DNA from: Deltaproteobacteria bacterium
GTDB lineage: Bacteria > Desulfobacterota > Desulfarculia > Adiutricales > Adiutricaceae
Direction: 5' to 3'
Length of the DNA stretch: 6,866 bases
Assembly: GCA_031279155.1 (NCBI GenBank)
Contig: JAITJB010000332.1
Span: forward strand, 1 to 6,866
A program made the position numbers and the translations under genes. Shown here piece by piece: positions 1-6,191 of the stretch (the first letter of the stretch is position 1; every line of letters begins with the position of its first letter). The notes beneath the pieces were generated by a model, which saw only the letters and a program-made list of their open reading frames with translations, ran no database searches and was not told the DNA's origin.

Positions 1-90
1 CTTGTGATAAACGATCAAGCGGTAGCCATAACGGCATGGGCTTGTCCTGGCCAAAAACCTAAGAGAGTAAAAACGAAAAAAAGAGGTTGA
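1..90 (+). CDS. possible C-terminal tail of an unidentified plus-strand gene
   Basis: Reading from base 1 in frame 1, 29 sense codons run to a TGA at 88-90 with no start inside the window. The deduced tail begins LVINDQAVAITAW and ends in a very basic stretch, KPKRVKTKKRG. It could be the end of a gene entering from the left and converging on purF. Support is weak: 90 bases free of stops is not rare, the function is unrecognisable, and the basic end partly reflects a purine-rich stretch. The competing frames close quickly. If real, it would make 91-583 a convergent intergenic region. Confidence 0.17.
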   Translation, partial: LVINDQAVAITAWACPGQKPKRVKTKKRG

Positions 91-304
91 CGCGTAGAGT
101 GAGTGGAGGCGAGGTTAGGATATGAGATTTTTCTATTGTGGGTAAGAGAAATACCTGGTAGAGTAACACGTGTTGTGGCTGTTGTCTTTCTGATAATTGC
201 TTGTATATAAACTTAAATTAACATATTTGGACGGCAAAAACCAAACTTTTGTTTAGTCTCTGGCTTTAAGCGCTCAACTTTTTAAATAAAGACCTCAATA
301 TCGG

Positions 305-360
305 CAAATGATTCCCCCCAAAGCCACAGGGCGCCAACACCGTGGATTTGGGGGGATTTG
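305..360. terminator. strong GC-rich hairpin, candidate (possibly bidirectional) terminator
   Basis: CCCCCCAAAGCCAC (314-327) pairs with GTGGATTTGGGGGG (342-355), giving 13 of 14 pairs with one G-A mismatch and a 14-base loop that contains the GGCGCC palindrome. Outer arms CAAAT (305-309) and ATTTG (356-360) extend the pairing across a four-base bulge. It is the most stable structure downstream of purF. In the purF direction the stem is followed by AATCATTTG, a poor U tract, so a classical intrinsic terminator is not certain. It could instead be a 3'-end stabilising or processing structure, or a dispersed repeat. Confidence 0.35.
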
Positions 361-388
361 CATTAGCTTATTTTTGCTAAATTTGACC

Positions 389-400
389 CTGACGCGTCAG
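389..400. repeat. 12-bp perfect palindrome
   Basis: CTGACGCGTCAG is its own reverse complement. It lies between the large hairpin and the TGGACAAT hairpin. It could be a dimeric regulator site or simply part of a structured transcript end; nothing else identifies it. Confidence 0.4.
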
Positions 401-405
401 CGGCC

Positions 406-434
406 TGGACAATGTTCCCGGCAGATATTGTCCA
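406..434. repeat. inverted repeat TGGACAAT / ATTGTCCA
   Basis: TGGACAAT (406-413) and ATTGTCCA (427-434) form a perfect 8-bp stem with a 13-base loop. A third copy of the word lies at 529-539 as ATTTGGACAAT, an exact 11-bp reverse complement of 427-437. The middle copy can therefore pair with either flank, but not both at once. On the purF transcript the distal copy comes first. Confidence 0.45.
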
Positions 435-482
435 AATCGCACCGGCTATTTTAGGTCAATCCAAGGCGCCATAAACGCCATT

Positions 483-510
483 AGCCAGGCATGTTCTTGG
501 GCCTTAGGCT
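483..510. repeat. bulged hairpin downstream of purF
   Basis: AGCC (483-486) pairs with GGCT (507-510) and AGGC (487-490) pairs with GCCT (501-504), leaving a TA bulge and a ten-base loop. No T run follows on either strand, so this is a structured 3' region and not a clear terminator. Confidence 0.3.
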
Positions 511-583
511 GAGGAAGTTCAGTCTAAAATTTGGACAATAAAATTTGATTTTGCAGCCAACTTACATCAAAAATTATTACAAT

Positions 584-2005
584 TTAGGAAAAACATTCCA
601 GGCAGTGGAGTTGGTTATCAGGGTCATTGACCGACTCCAATAGCCCTTTGACCGATAGGTAGTTGAGGGTATCAACGCCTAAGGTCTGGCGGATCTCCTC
701 GATAGTTTTTACAGCGGCAATCAGTTCCTTGCGGATGGAGGTGTCGATACCGTAGTGGCAGGTCTGAGTGATGGGCGGGCTTGAGATGCACATATGGACT
801 TCGCGGGCCCCGGCCCGACGTACTAAGGAGACAATGCGAGCGCTAGTGGTTCCCCTGACGATGGAGTCGTCGATTAAGACGACCTTTTGGCCTTTGAGGT
901 TAAAGCGGACAGGGTTTAGCTTCATTTCCACGGTAGCCTCACGGCTAATTTGCTGAGGCATGATGAAGCTGCGGCCCACGTAGCGGTTTTTAATTAGGCC
1001 CTCGCGATAAGGTAGGCCGCTTTCTTCGCTAAAGCCCAAGGCGGCGGTGATGCCGGTGTCAGGCACGGGGATGACGATATCGGCCTGGCCTTTAAAATCC
1101 CTAGCCAACTGGCGGCCCATGCGGAAGCGGCTATCCCAAACCGATAGACCGTCGAGAGCGCTATCGGGTCTAGCGAAGTAGATATACTCAAAGACGCAGC
1201 CCGTGCGCCTGGGCGCACGGTCGTAGATGAAGCTTTTAACGCCGTCGCTATCGATAATGACCATCTCGCCAGCTAAAACGTCGCGGATAAAATCGGCCTT
1301 GACCGCGTCTAAGGCGCAGCTTTCGGAGGCTAAGACCCAACCGTTAGGTTCGCCTGGGAGGCGGCCCAAGCATAGGGGCCGGTAACCCTTGGGATCGCGA
1401 ACGCCAATGAGCTTATCCGGGGTCAAGATGACCAAACTAAAGGCCCCGGTCACCTGGCGCAGGCTGGCCCCGATCCTGGTCTCTAAGTCTTTTGCCTCAG
1501 ATCCCGAGATGAGGTTGAGCATGACCTCGCTGTCGGTGGTGGTCTGGAAGAGGTAGCCATCGGAGATCATTTTTTCTTTGATCTCTTCGGCGTTAGTTAG
1601 GTTACCGTTGTGGGCCAGCCCAACAAAGCCGCCCTCGCCGAAGGCGAAAATGGGCTGGATGTTGACATGGGTGCTGCCGCCGTGGGTGGAATAGCGAACA
1701 TGCCCGACAGCTGCGTGGCCATCGAGAACGGGCCTCCCGGCCCGGAAGGCTTCGGTTAATAAACCCATGCCTTTGACGGTATCGATGTGATAGCCATTGG
1801 TAACCGAGATGCCGGCGCTCTCCTGGCCCCGGTGTTGGAGAGCGAAGAGCCCTAGGTAGCACAGGTCAGCCACATGCCGGCCAGGCGCCCACAGGCCAAA
1901 GACCCCGCACTCTTCCCGCCAACGATGTGGTTGGTAGAGCGCTCTAGGATAAAGGTTAGCCGGCATTTGCCGCCTGGAGCAATTGTCGAGAGCGTAAGAA
2001 ACCAT
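584..2005 (-). CDS. purF: amidophosphoribosyltransferase (glutamine PRPP amidotransferase)
   Basis: Cytoplasmic enzyme for the first committed step of purine synthesis, moving glutamine amide nitrogen to PRPP to give phosphoribosylamine. Seen: an N-terminal class II glutaminase domain with the nucleophile Cys33 in EECGVFG, LQHRGQESAG (56-65), GHVRYSTHG (101-109), HNGNLTN (132-138) and TTTDSE (155-160). The phosphoribosyltransferase domain carries the PRPP loop VVLIDDSIVRGTTS (375-388). Cys270, Cys416, Cys468 and Cys471 match the four [4Fe-4S] ligands known in the Bacillus enzyme. Cys33 must become the N-terminus, so residues 1-32 would be a propeptide, longer than the 11 residues of Bacillus. 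Met14 (start at 1966) would give 19. Both starts have only an AGG six bases upstream. The protein ends two residues after the last Cys, shorter than most homologues. It lies 12 bases after purL and is the last gene of the block. Confidence 0.96.
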   Translation of the reverse strand: MVSYALDNCSRRQMPANLYPRALYQPHRWREECGVFGLWAPGRHVADLCYLGLFALQHRGQESAGISVTNGYHIDTVKGMGLLTEAFRAGRPVLDGHAAVGHVRYSTHGGSTHVNIQPIFAFGEGGFVGLAHNGNLTNAEEIKEKMISDGYLFQTTTDSEVMLNLISGSEAKDLETRIGASLRQVTGAFSLVILTPDKLIGVRDPKGYRPLCLGRLPGEPNGWVLASESCALDAVKADFIRDVLAGEMVIIDSDGVKSFIYDRAPRRTGCVFEYIYFARPDSALDGLSVWDSRFRMGRQLARDFKGQADIVIPVPDTGITAALGFSEESGLPYREGLIKNRYVGRSFIMPQQISREATVEMKLNPVRFNLKGQKVVLIDDSIVRGTTSARIVSLVRRAGAREVHMCISSPPITQTCHYGIDTSIRKELIAAVKTIEEIRQTLGVDTLNYLSVKGLLESVNDPDNQLHCLECFS

Positions 2006-2017
2006 AGAAAACCTGGC

Positions 2018-4228
2018 TTAAATCGACGCCTCCCGAGGCAAAGTCGCTGACCAGGTCAGGGCGAGATCATGGACCAGGTCAATTAGGGAGTCGTCATTGT
2101 AGATGACATGGAAACGGTCGTCGTTGGTCACTTGGCCTAATAGCGAGTGCTCAAGACCGTGTTCAGTTAAAAGCTCTGTTAAATCATTTAGCTTATCGGG
2201 AGATAAGCTGACCACCACTCTTGATTGGCTTTCCCCAAACAAGGCCGCCGCCGTGGAGATCTGGCCAGAAAACTTGATTTCCACCCCTAGGCCGCCTGAG
2301 GCCTGAGCGCACTCAAAGAGGGCTACGGCCAGCCCGCCTTCGGCGCAGTCGTGGGCTGAGAGTAATAATTTTTTACTGGCGGCTACTACCAAAAAATCGT
2401 TTAATTTAGCGGCTTTTTCTAGATCTAGGGAGGGGACAACGCCCTCATCGCGACCGGTCATTAAGTGATGGAACTCGCTGGCCCCGAGTTCTTCTTTGGA
2501 CTTACCGATGAGAACGATGAGATCGCCTACGTTTTTAAAGCCGTGGGTCAGGCGCAGGTCGATGTCCTCGATGACCCCGATCATGCCTATGGTTGGCGTG
2601 GGAAAGATGGCCCGTCCATCAAATTCATTGTAGAAGCTCACGTTACCACCGGTAACCGGGGTACCCAAGACTCTAGCGGCTTCGGCTAAGCCGTCGGTGG
2701 CTAGGACAAATTGCCAGTAAATCTCCGGGTTTTCGGGGTTACCAAAATTTAAACAATTAGTTAAAGCTAAGGGCTTGGCCCCGACTACGGCCACGTTTAA
2801 GGCGGCTTCGGCCACGGCGATGGCCCCGCCTAAGTAGGGGTCTAGATAGACATAGCGGCTGTTACAGTCGCTCGATAAGGCCAGTCCCCGCTTACTTTCA
2901 GGTAGCCTTAAGAGGGCGGCGTCGCCGCCGGGCCTAATGATGGTGGCTAGGCCCACCATGTGGTCGTATTGCTCGTAAACCCAATTGCGCGAGCAGATGT
3001 TTGGCGAGGCCAATAGCCTCCTTAGGGTTTTACTTAGATCGATATCGCGGCTCAAGAGCGATACATCGGCCATTTTAAGGATCTGGTGGTAAGAGGGCTC
3101 ACGATAGGGCCTTATATAAATGGGAACCTCATCGGTTAAAAATCTGGCCGCAATTTCGGCTAATACTTTCCCGCTTCGGTGGATGCGGAAGATGCCATCG
3201 GAAGTAACTTCTCCGATAGCGGCGGCTGATAGGTCCCATTTGTCGAAAATGGCTTCGATCTCCGGGCGGTTTTTGGGTTCAACAACTAAGAGCATCCTCT
3301 CTTGGCTCTCAGAGAGCATGATCTCCCAATCAGCTAAGGCCGCTTCCCGCAAGGGCACTAAGTCGAGATCTATTGATATGCCGTTGCCCGCTCGCCCGGC
3401 CATTTCAGCGCCAGAAGAGGTTAGGCCGGCGGCCCCTAGATCCTGAAGTCCCACCACTAAATTGCGCTCTAAGATCTCTAAGGTAGCTTCCATCAGGAGC
3501 TTTTCCATGAAGGGATCGCCTACCTGGACGTTGGGGCGCTTGTCGGGGTCTTTGTCGCTCAGTTCCACCGAGGCAAAGCTTGCGCCCTTAATGCCGTCGC
3601 GACCGGTCCTAGCCCCCACCAACATGACGATGTTACCATGACCGACAGCCTGACCACGGAAGATGCGGTCATTTTTCATAAGCCCTAGGCACATGGCGTT
3701 AACTAAGGGGTTACCTCGGTAGGAGGGGTGGAAATAGAGATCGCCTCCGACCGTGGGGATGCCCATGCAGTTGCCATAACCCCCGATGCCGGCTACGACC
3801 CCATTTAAAAGTCTTTTAACCCGGTTGTCGCTTATCTCGCCAAATCTTAGGCTGTTAAGGGAGGCTATGGGTCTAGCCCCCATGGCGAAGATATCGCGGA
3901 TAATACCGCCAACCCCGGTGGCCGCCCCCTGGTAGGGTTCAATGGCCGAAGGGTGGTTGTGGCTCTCCATCTTAAAAGCCGCCGCCAAGCCGTCGCCTAG
4001 ATCGACCACCCCGGCGTTCTCTCCAGGTCCCTGGAGGACCATGGGTCCGGTGGTGGGAAATTTTTTAAGATGGGCCTTGGAGTTTTTGTAGCCGCAGTGT
4101 TCGGACCACATGACGCCGAAGATGGCTAGTTCCAGGTAATTGGGGCTGCGGCCCATTAGCGATTCGATCTTATTAAATTCTTCTTCGGTCAGGCCGTGTT
4201 CCGACCACGGGGCGTCTTGCCGGCTCAT
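2018..4228 (-). CDS. purL: phosphoribosylformylglycinamidine synthase subunit PurL (short form)
   Basis: Large catalytic subunit of FGAM synthase, converting FGAR to FGAM using ATP and ammonia channelled from PurQ, with PurS as the bridging subunit. The length of 736 residues fits the short PurL family (about 740 in Bacillus), not the fused form. Seen in order: WSEHCGYKNSK with the conserved His44 (41-51), the nucleotide-binding stretch ESHNHPSAIEPYQGAATG (88-105), GVGGIIRDIFAMGARP (105-120), GLQDLGAAGL (260-269), NCLNFGNPENPEIYWQF (491-507), TPVTGGNVSFYNE (523-535) and SAHDCAEGGLAVA (624-636). The two tandem AIRS-like halves are both present, so the gene looks intact. It starts six bases after the purQ stop. 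The nearest SD-like sequence, AGAGAGG, lies inside the end of purQ, consistent with translational coupling. Confidence 0.97.
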   Translation of the reverse strand: MSRQDAPWSEHGLTEEEFNKIESLMGRSPNYLELAIFGVMWSEHCGYKNSKAHLKKFPTTGPMVLQGPGENAGVVDLGDGLAAAFKMESHNHPSAIEPYQGAATGVGGIIRDIFAMGARPIASLNSLRFGEISDNRVKRLLNGVVAGIGGYGNCMGIPTVGGDLYFHPSYRGNPLVNAMCLGLMKNDRIFRGQAVGHGNIVMLVGARTGRDGIKGASFASVELSDKDPDKRPNVQVGDPFMEKLLMEATLEILERNLVVGLQDLGAAGLTSSGAEMAGRAGNGISIDLDLVPLREAALADWEIMLSESQERMLLVVEPKNRPEIEAIFDKWDLSAAAIGEVTSDGIFRIHRSGKVLAEIAARFLTDEVPIYIRPYREPSYHQILKMADVSLLSRDIDLSKTLRRLLASPNICSRNWVYEQYDHMVGLATIIRPGGDAALLRLPESKRGLALSSDCNSRYVYLDPYLGGAIAVAEAALNVAVVGAKPLALTNCLNFGNPENPEIYWQFVLATDGLAEAARVLGTPVTGGNVSFYNEFDGRAIFPTPTIGMIGVIEDIDLRLTHGFKNVGDLIVLIGKSKEELGASEFHHLMTGRDEGVVPSLDLEKAAKLNDFLVVAASKKLLLSAHDCAEGGLAVALFECAQASGGLGVEIKFSGQISTAAALFGESQSRVVVSLSPDKLNDLTELLTEHGLEHSLLGQVTNDDRFHVIYNDDSLIDLVHDLALTWSATLPREASI

Positions 4229-4234
4229 AGGGGG

Positions 4235-4963
4235 TTAGCCTCTCTGTTGGGCGCCGGACTTTTTGGTAGGCGCAAGGCGATAGCTATTTAAAATTGAGGT
4301 AAATAAAGCCCGCCCGTCGGTCCCGCCTAAGATATCTTCGGCCAAGCGTTCGGGATGCGGCATCAGCCCCATAACGTTACCATTTTGATTAATGACGCCG
4401 GCTATGGCGTCTAACGAGCCGTTAGGGGAGGCGTTAGGGTAAACTTGGCCTTCGGGGGATGAGTATCTAAAAACGATGCGGCCTTCATCTACCAGCCTTT
4501 TGTGTTCCTCTGGCCCGACAAAGTAGTTGCCCTCCCCGTGGGAGATGGGCAGACGCAGGATCTGGCCCAAAGCGTAATCACAGGTAAAGGGGGTTGAATT
4601 ATTTTCAACTCGCAAGAAAATATCCTTACACAGATATTTAAGATCGCGGTTACGCATCAGGGCCCCGGGCAGGAGGCCGGCTTCCGTTAGGATCTGAAAG
4701 CCGTTACAAATGCCTAAAACCATCCGGCCAGCTGCGGCTTGACGGGCCACTTCCTTCATGATGGGTGAAAACCTGGCCACGCAGCCGGTGCGCAGGTAAT
4801 CGCCAAAGGAAAAGCCCCCGGGAATAATTATCAGATCGTAGTCACTGATGTGGGACTCTTTGTGCCAAATGAGATCGGCTTTTAACCCGGTTACGGCGTA
4901 CCAGCTGTTGACGTTATCACGGTCACAGTTGGAGCCTGGAAAGACGATAACGGCTGTTTTCAC
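4235..4963 (-). CDS. purQ: phosphoribosylformylglycinamidine synthase subunit PurQ (glutaminase)
   Basis: Class I glutamine amidotransferase subunit of FGAM synthase; it hydrolyses glutamine and passes ammonia to PurL. Seen: a PurQ-type N-terminus VIVFPGSNCDRDN (5-17), the oxyanion-region IIPGGFSFGDYLRTG (46-60), the nucleophile elbow LGICNGFQIL with Cys86 (83-92), and MPHPER with His203 and Glu205 (201-206) completing the triad. At 242 residues it is slightly longer than the roughly 227 of Bacillus, mostly by a short charged C-terminal tail. The start is GTG, overlapping the purS stop as GTGA. GGAG sits eight bases before it (4972-4975), which supports this start and indicates coupled translation with purS. 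Confidence 0.97.
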   Translation of the reverse strand: MKTAVIVFPGSNCDRDNVNSWYAVTGLKADLIWHKESHISDYDLIIIPGGFSFGDYLRTGCVARFSPIMKEVARQAAAGRMVLGICNGFQILTEAGLLPGALMRNRDLKYLCKDIFLRVENNSTPFTCDYALGQILRLPISHGEGNYFVGPEEHKRLVDEGRIVFRYSSPEGQVYPNASPNGSLDAIAGVINQNGNVMGLMPHPERLAEDILGGTDGRALFTSILNSYRLAPTKKSGAQQRG

Positions 4964-5214
4964 AATAAGGGCTCCAGCTTAACGCTAAAGGTCTCCATGT
5001 TAGGGTTGGCCAGAAGTTGGTCAGCCCAGGCGTTGACGGCTTTTAGGGCGGCTTGTTCGCTTTCTTCTTCTAAAACTAACTCAACGAGTTTGCCGACCCT
5101 GACAAAGTCAATGTTTTGGTAGCCTAAGCTTTTTAGGGCCCTCTCTAAGGTCGCGCCCTGGGGATCGAGAACCGCAGTTTTGAGCATCACTTTGACGCTA
5201 GCCTTAAATTTCAT
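4960..5214 (-). CDS. purS: phosphoribosylformylglycinamidine synthase subunit PurS
   Basis: Small structural subunit that bridges PurQ and PurL in the three-part FGAM synthase. The length of 84 residues is normal for the family. The sequence shows the usual beta strand KASVKVMLK (4-12) followed by the signature VLDPQGATLERALKSLGY (15-32), then VRVGKLVELVL (38-48), matching the ferredoxin-like fold seen in known PurS proteins. The family normally starts a few residues before the first strand, so the ATG at 5214 fits. No good Shine-Dalgarno is visible: the preceding bases read GCGGTTAACTTT. The gene lies downstream of the repeat array separating it from purC and overlaps purQ by four bases. Confidence 0.96.
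   Translation of the reverse strand: MKFKASVKVMLKTAVLDPQGATLERALKSLGYQNIDFVRVGKLVELVLEEESEQAALKAVNAWADQLLANPNMETFSVKLEPLL
4972..4975 (-). promoter_or_regulatory. ribosome binding site of purQ
   Basis: GGAG lies eight bases before the GTG at 4961-4963, inside the last codons of purS. It supports the GTG start, which overlaps the purS stop. Confidence 0.65.
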
Positions 5215-5368
5215 AAAGTTAACCGCAGTCGCCAGCGGCGCCTTTCCTTTTATCTAGTTTATCTAGGTTTTCTAGGGTTTCTAAGTTACCTAAGTCAACT
5301 AAGTTATCTAAGTTAACTTAGGTTAACTTAGGTTAACTAGGGATAATTTTGGTCCAAGTTCCGCCAGG
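5215..5368. other. 154-base purC-purS intercistronic gap
   Basis: Unlike the other junctions in the block (12, 6 and -4 bases), this gap is long, AT-rich over most of its length and mostly occupied by the repeat array at 5251-5342. Near purS it has a small GC hairpin, CGCC-AGC-GGCG (5230-5240). Next to the purC stop, CCGCC (5361-5365) and GGCGG (5380-5384) can pair around the palindrome AGGTTAACCT (5367-5376). No T run follows that stem in the direction of transcription, so a terminator here is unlikely. I see no convincing internal promoter. Confidence 0.6.
5251..5342. repeat. degenerate 9-10 bp tandem repeat array, self-complementary
   Basis: About ten units follow each other with period 9-10. 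On the plus strand they read TATCTAGTTT, ATCTAGGTTT, TCTAGGGTTT, CTAAGTTAC, CTAAGTCAA, CTAAGTTAT, CTAAGTTAA, CTTAGGTTAA, CTTAGGTTAA, then CTAGGG. The unit changes orientation at 5308-5321, where CTAAGTTAACTTAG is a perfect 14-bp palindrome. From that centre the two arms stay largely complementary for about 25 bases with single-base bulges, so the RNA or a DNA cruciform could form a long imperfect hairpin. It is not a CRISPR array: units are far too short and there are no spacers. Confidence 0.8.
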
Positions 5369-6088
5369 TTAACCTTTTAGGCGGTCGTATAACTGCTGAT
5401 AAGCCTCTTCGACGTTACCGAGATCGCGGCGGAAGCGGTCTTTATCGAGTTTCTCATTGGTGTCGTAGTCCCAGAAGCGGCAAGTATCGGGACTTATCTC
5501 ATCGCCAAGAAGTATCTCTTTATCGCTAAAACCGTATTCCAGCTTGAAATCCACGAGTTTTATCTTGCGGGCCAGAAGGTGCTCCTTGAGGATGGAGTTG
5601 ACTAACAAGCTCTGCTCGGTAAGGTACTTTAGGTCTTCGGGCGTAGCTAGTGATAAGACGCTGATGTGAGAATTATTAATTAAAGGGTCGCCTAAGCTAT
5701 CGTCTTTGTAGTAGAACTCAACTACGGGATGGGCCAGGACCCGGCCTTCGGGCAGCCCAAGCCTCTGGGAGAGGCTGCCAGCGGCGATATTGCGGACGAC
5801 GACCTCAATTTGAATAATCTTTAGTTTTTTAACTAACATAGAACGGTCGTCGACTTTGCGGATATAGTGGCTTTTGACTCCACGGCTGTCTAAGAGTTCA
5901 AAGAACAGCGAGCTGATGGCGTTATTGAGCAGACCTTTGGAGTGGATTTGGCCTTTTTTGGCTCCATTGAAGGCGGTGGCGTCGTCTTTGAACCAGACTA
6001 AGACCTCGTAGGGCAGCTCGGTTTGGTAGACTTTCTTGGCCTTGCCTTCGTAAAGCAGTTCAAGGTTTTCAGGGGGGGTATCGGTCAT
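5369..6088 (-). CDS. purC: phosphoribosylaminoimidazole-succinocarboxamide synthase (SAICAR synthetase)
   Basis: Cytoplasmic ATP-dependent ligase joining CAIR and aspartate to form SAICAR. Seen: the glycine-rich nucleotide-binding strand LLYEGKAKKVYQTE (11-24), KDDATAFNGAKKGQIHSKG (34-52), the signature EVVVRNIAAGSLSQRLGL (95-112), KDDSLGDPLINNSHI (128-142), LVDFKLEYGF (178-187) and LLGDEISPDTCRFWD (193-207). At 239 residues it matches the bacterial family (about 240). I start at the ATG at 6086-6088 and not the TTG one codon upstream, because AGGGAG (6095-6100) is six bases before the ATG. It is the first pur gene of the block, with a TATAAT box 31 bases upstream, and is followed by an unusually long gap to purS. 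Confidence 0.97.
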   Translation of the reverse strand: MTDTPPENLELLYEGKAKKVYQTELPYEVLVWFKDDATAFNGAKKGQIHSKGLLNNAISSLFFELLDSRGVKSHYIRKVDDRSMLVKKLKIIQIEVVVRNIAAGSLSQRLGLPEGRVLAHPVVEFYYKDDSLGDPLINNSHISVLSLATPEDLKYLTEQSLLVNSILKEHLLARKIKLVDFKLEYGFSDKEILLGDEISPDTCRFWDYDTNEKLDKDRFRRDLGNVEEAYQQLYDRLKG

Positions 6089-6094
6089 CAAAAT

Positions 6095-6100
6095 CTCCCT
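6095..6100 (-). promoter_or_regulatory. ribosome binding site of purC
   Basis: AGGGAG ends six bases before the ATG at 6086-6088. It favours that ATG over the adjacent in-frame TTG at 6089-6091, which would sit only three bases from it. Confidence 0.7.
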
Positions 6101-6118
6101 TTAAGCGAACGTCGAAGA

Positions 6119-6124
6119 ATTATA
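6119..6124 (-). promoter_or_regulatory. candidate purC promoter -10 element
   Basis: TATAAT is a perfect -10 hexamer on the purC strand, placing a start near 6112 and a leader of about 24 bases. The -35 region is poor: at 17 bases spacing it reads TTTTCG, and there is no extended -10 TG. The lack of a good -35 suggests weak basal or activated transcription. Nearby CGAAC and CGAAA words (6107-6111 and 6142-6146) faintly recall PurR-box cores but are too short to call. Confidence 0.5.
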
Positions 6125-6143
6125 GCTAATTTTATGCCAAACG

Positions 6144-6189
6144 AAAAAAATACCTAGGTTATGCCCGCTCGAATTAGCTTGGCGGCGGG
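6144..6189 (-). terminator. weak terminator-like hairpin plus T run upstream of the purC promoter
   Basis: On the minus strand CCCGC (6185-6189) can pair with GCGGG (6164-6168), followed after about 13 bases by seven T residues (6144-6150). The palindrome ACCTAGGT (6152-6159) lies between them. The stem is short, its loop is 16 bases and the T run is distant, so this is only a tentative end for transcription from the right or a piece of an attenuator. Confidence 0.22.
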
Positions 6190-6191
6190 GA

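Larger units (their letters stand above)
91..583. other. intergenic region downstream of purF with several hairpins, no supported gene
   Basis: This stretch of about 490 bases contains no ORF with convincing start, ribosome binding site and protein-like composition on either strand. The left half (91-300) is AT-rich and unstructured apart from short runs. The right half (301-540) is dense in inverted repeats: a GC-rich hairpin at 305-360, a 12-bp palindrome at 389-400, a hairpin at 406-434 and a bulged hairpin at 483-510. No stem is followed directly by a long T run on either strand, so the exact transcription end of the pur block is unclear. Confidence 0.6.

Noticed and set aside
103..210. 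Plus-strand 35-residue ORF (GTG start) with a hydrophobic end VVAVVFLIIACI
   Set aside because: No SD at a usable distance, non-ATG start and no sign of conservation; kept out of the annotation, though a tail-anchored micropeptide cannot be excluded.
768..956. Plus-strand frame antisense to purF
   Set aside because: Lies wholly inside purF, with no motif and no start signal; a shadow frame.
3120..3446. Plus-strand frame of 108 codons antisense to purL
   Set aside because: Serine/proline-rich translation typical of an antisense frame over a conserved gene; no independent support.
5251..5342. CRISPR array or telomere-like repeat
   Set aside because: Units are only 9-10 bp, contiguous and without spacers, and the orientation inverts; resemblance to TTAGG-type telomere words is superficial.
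5361..5384. Intrinsic terminator after purC (CCGCC/GGCGG)
   Set aside because: The stem overlaps the stop codon and is followed by AACTTGG with no T run, and downstream purS-Q-L-F would then need a promoter that I cannot see.
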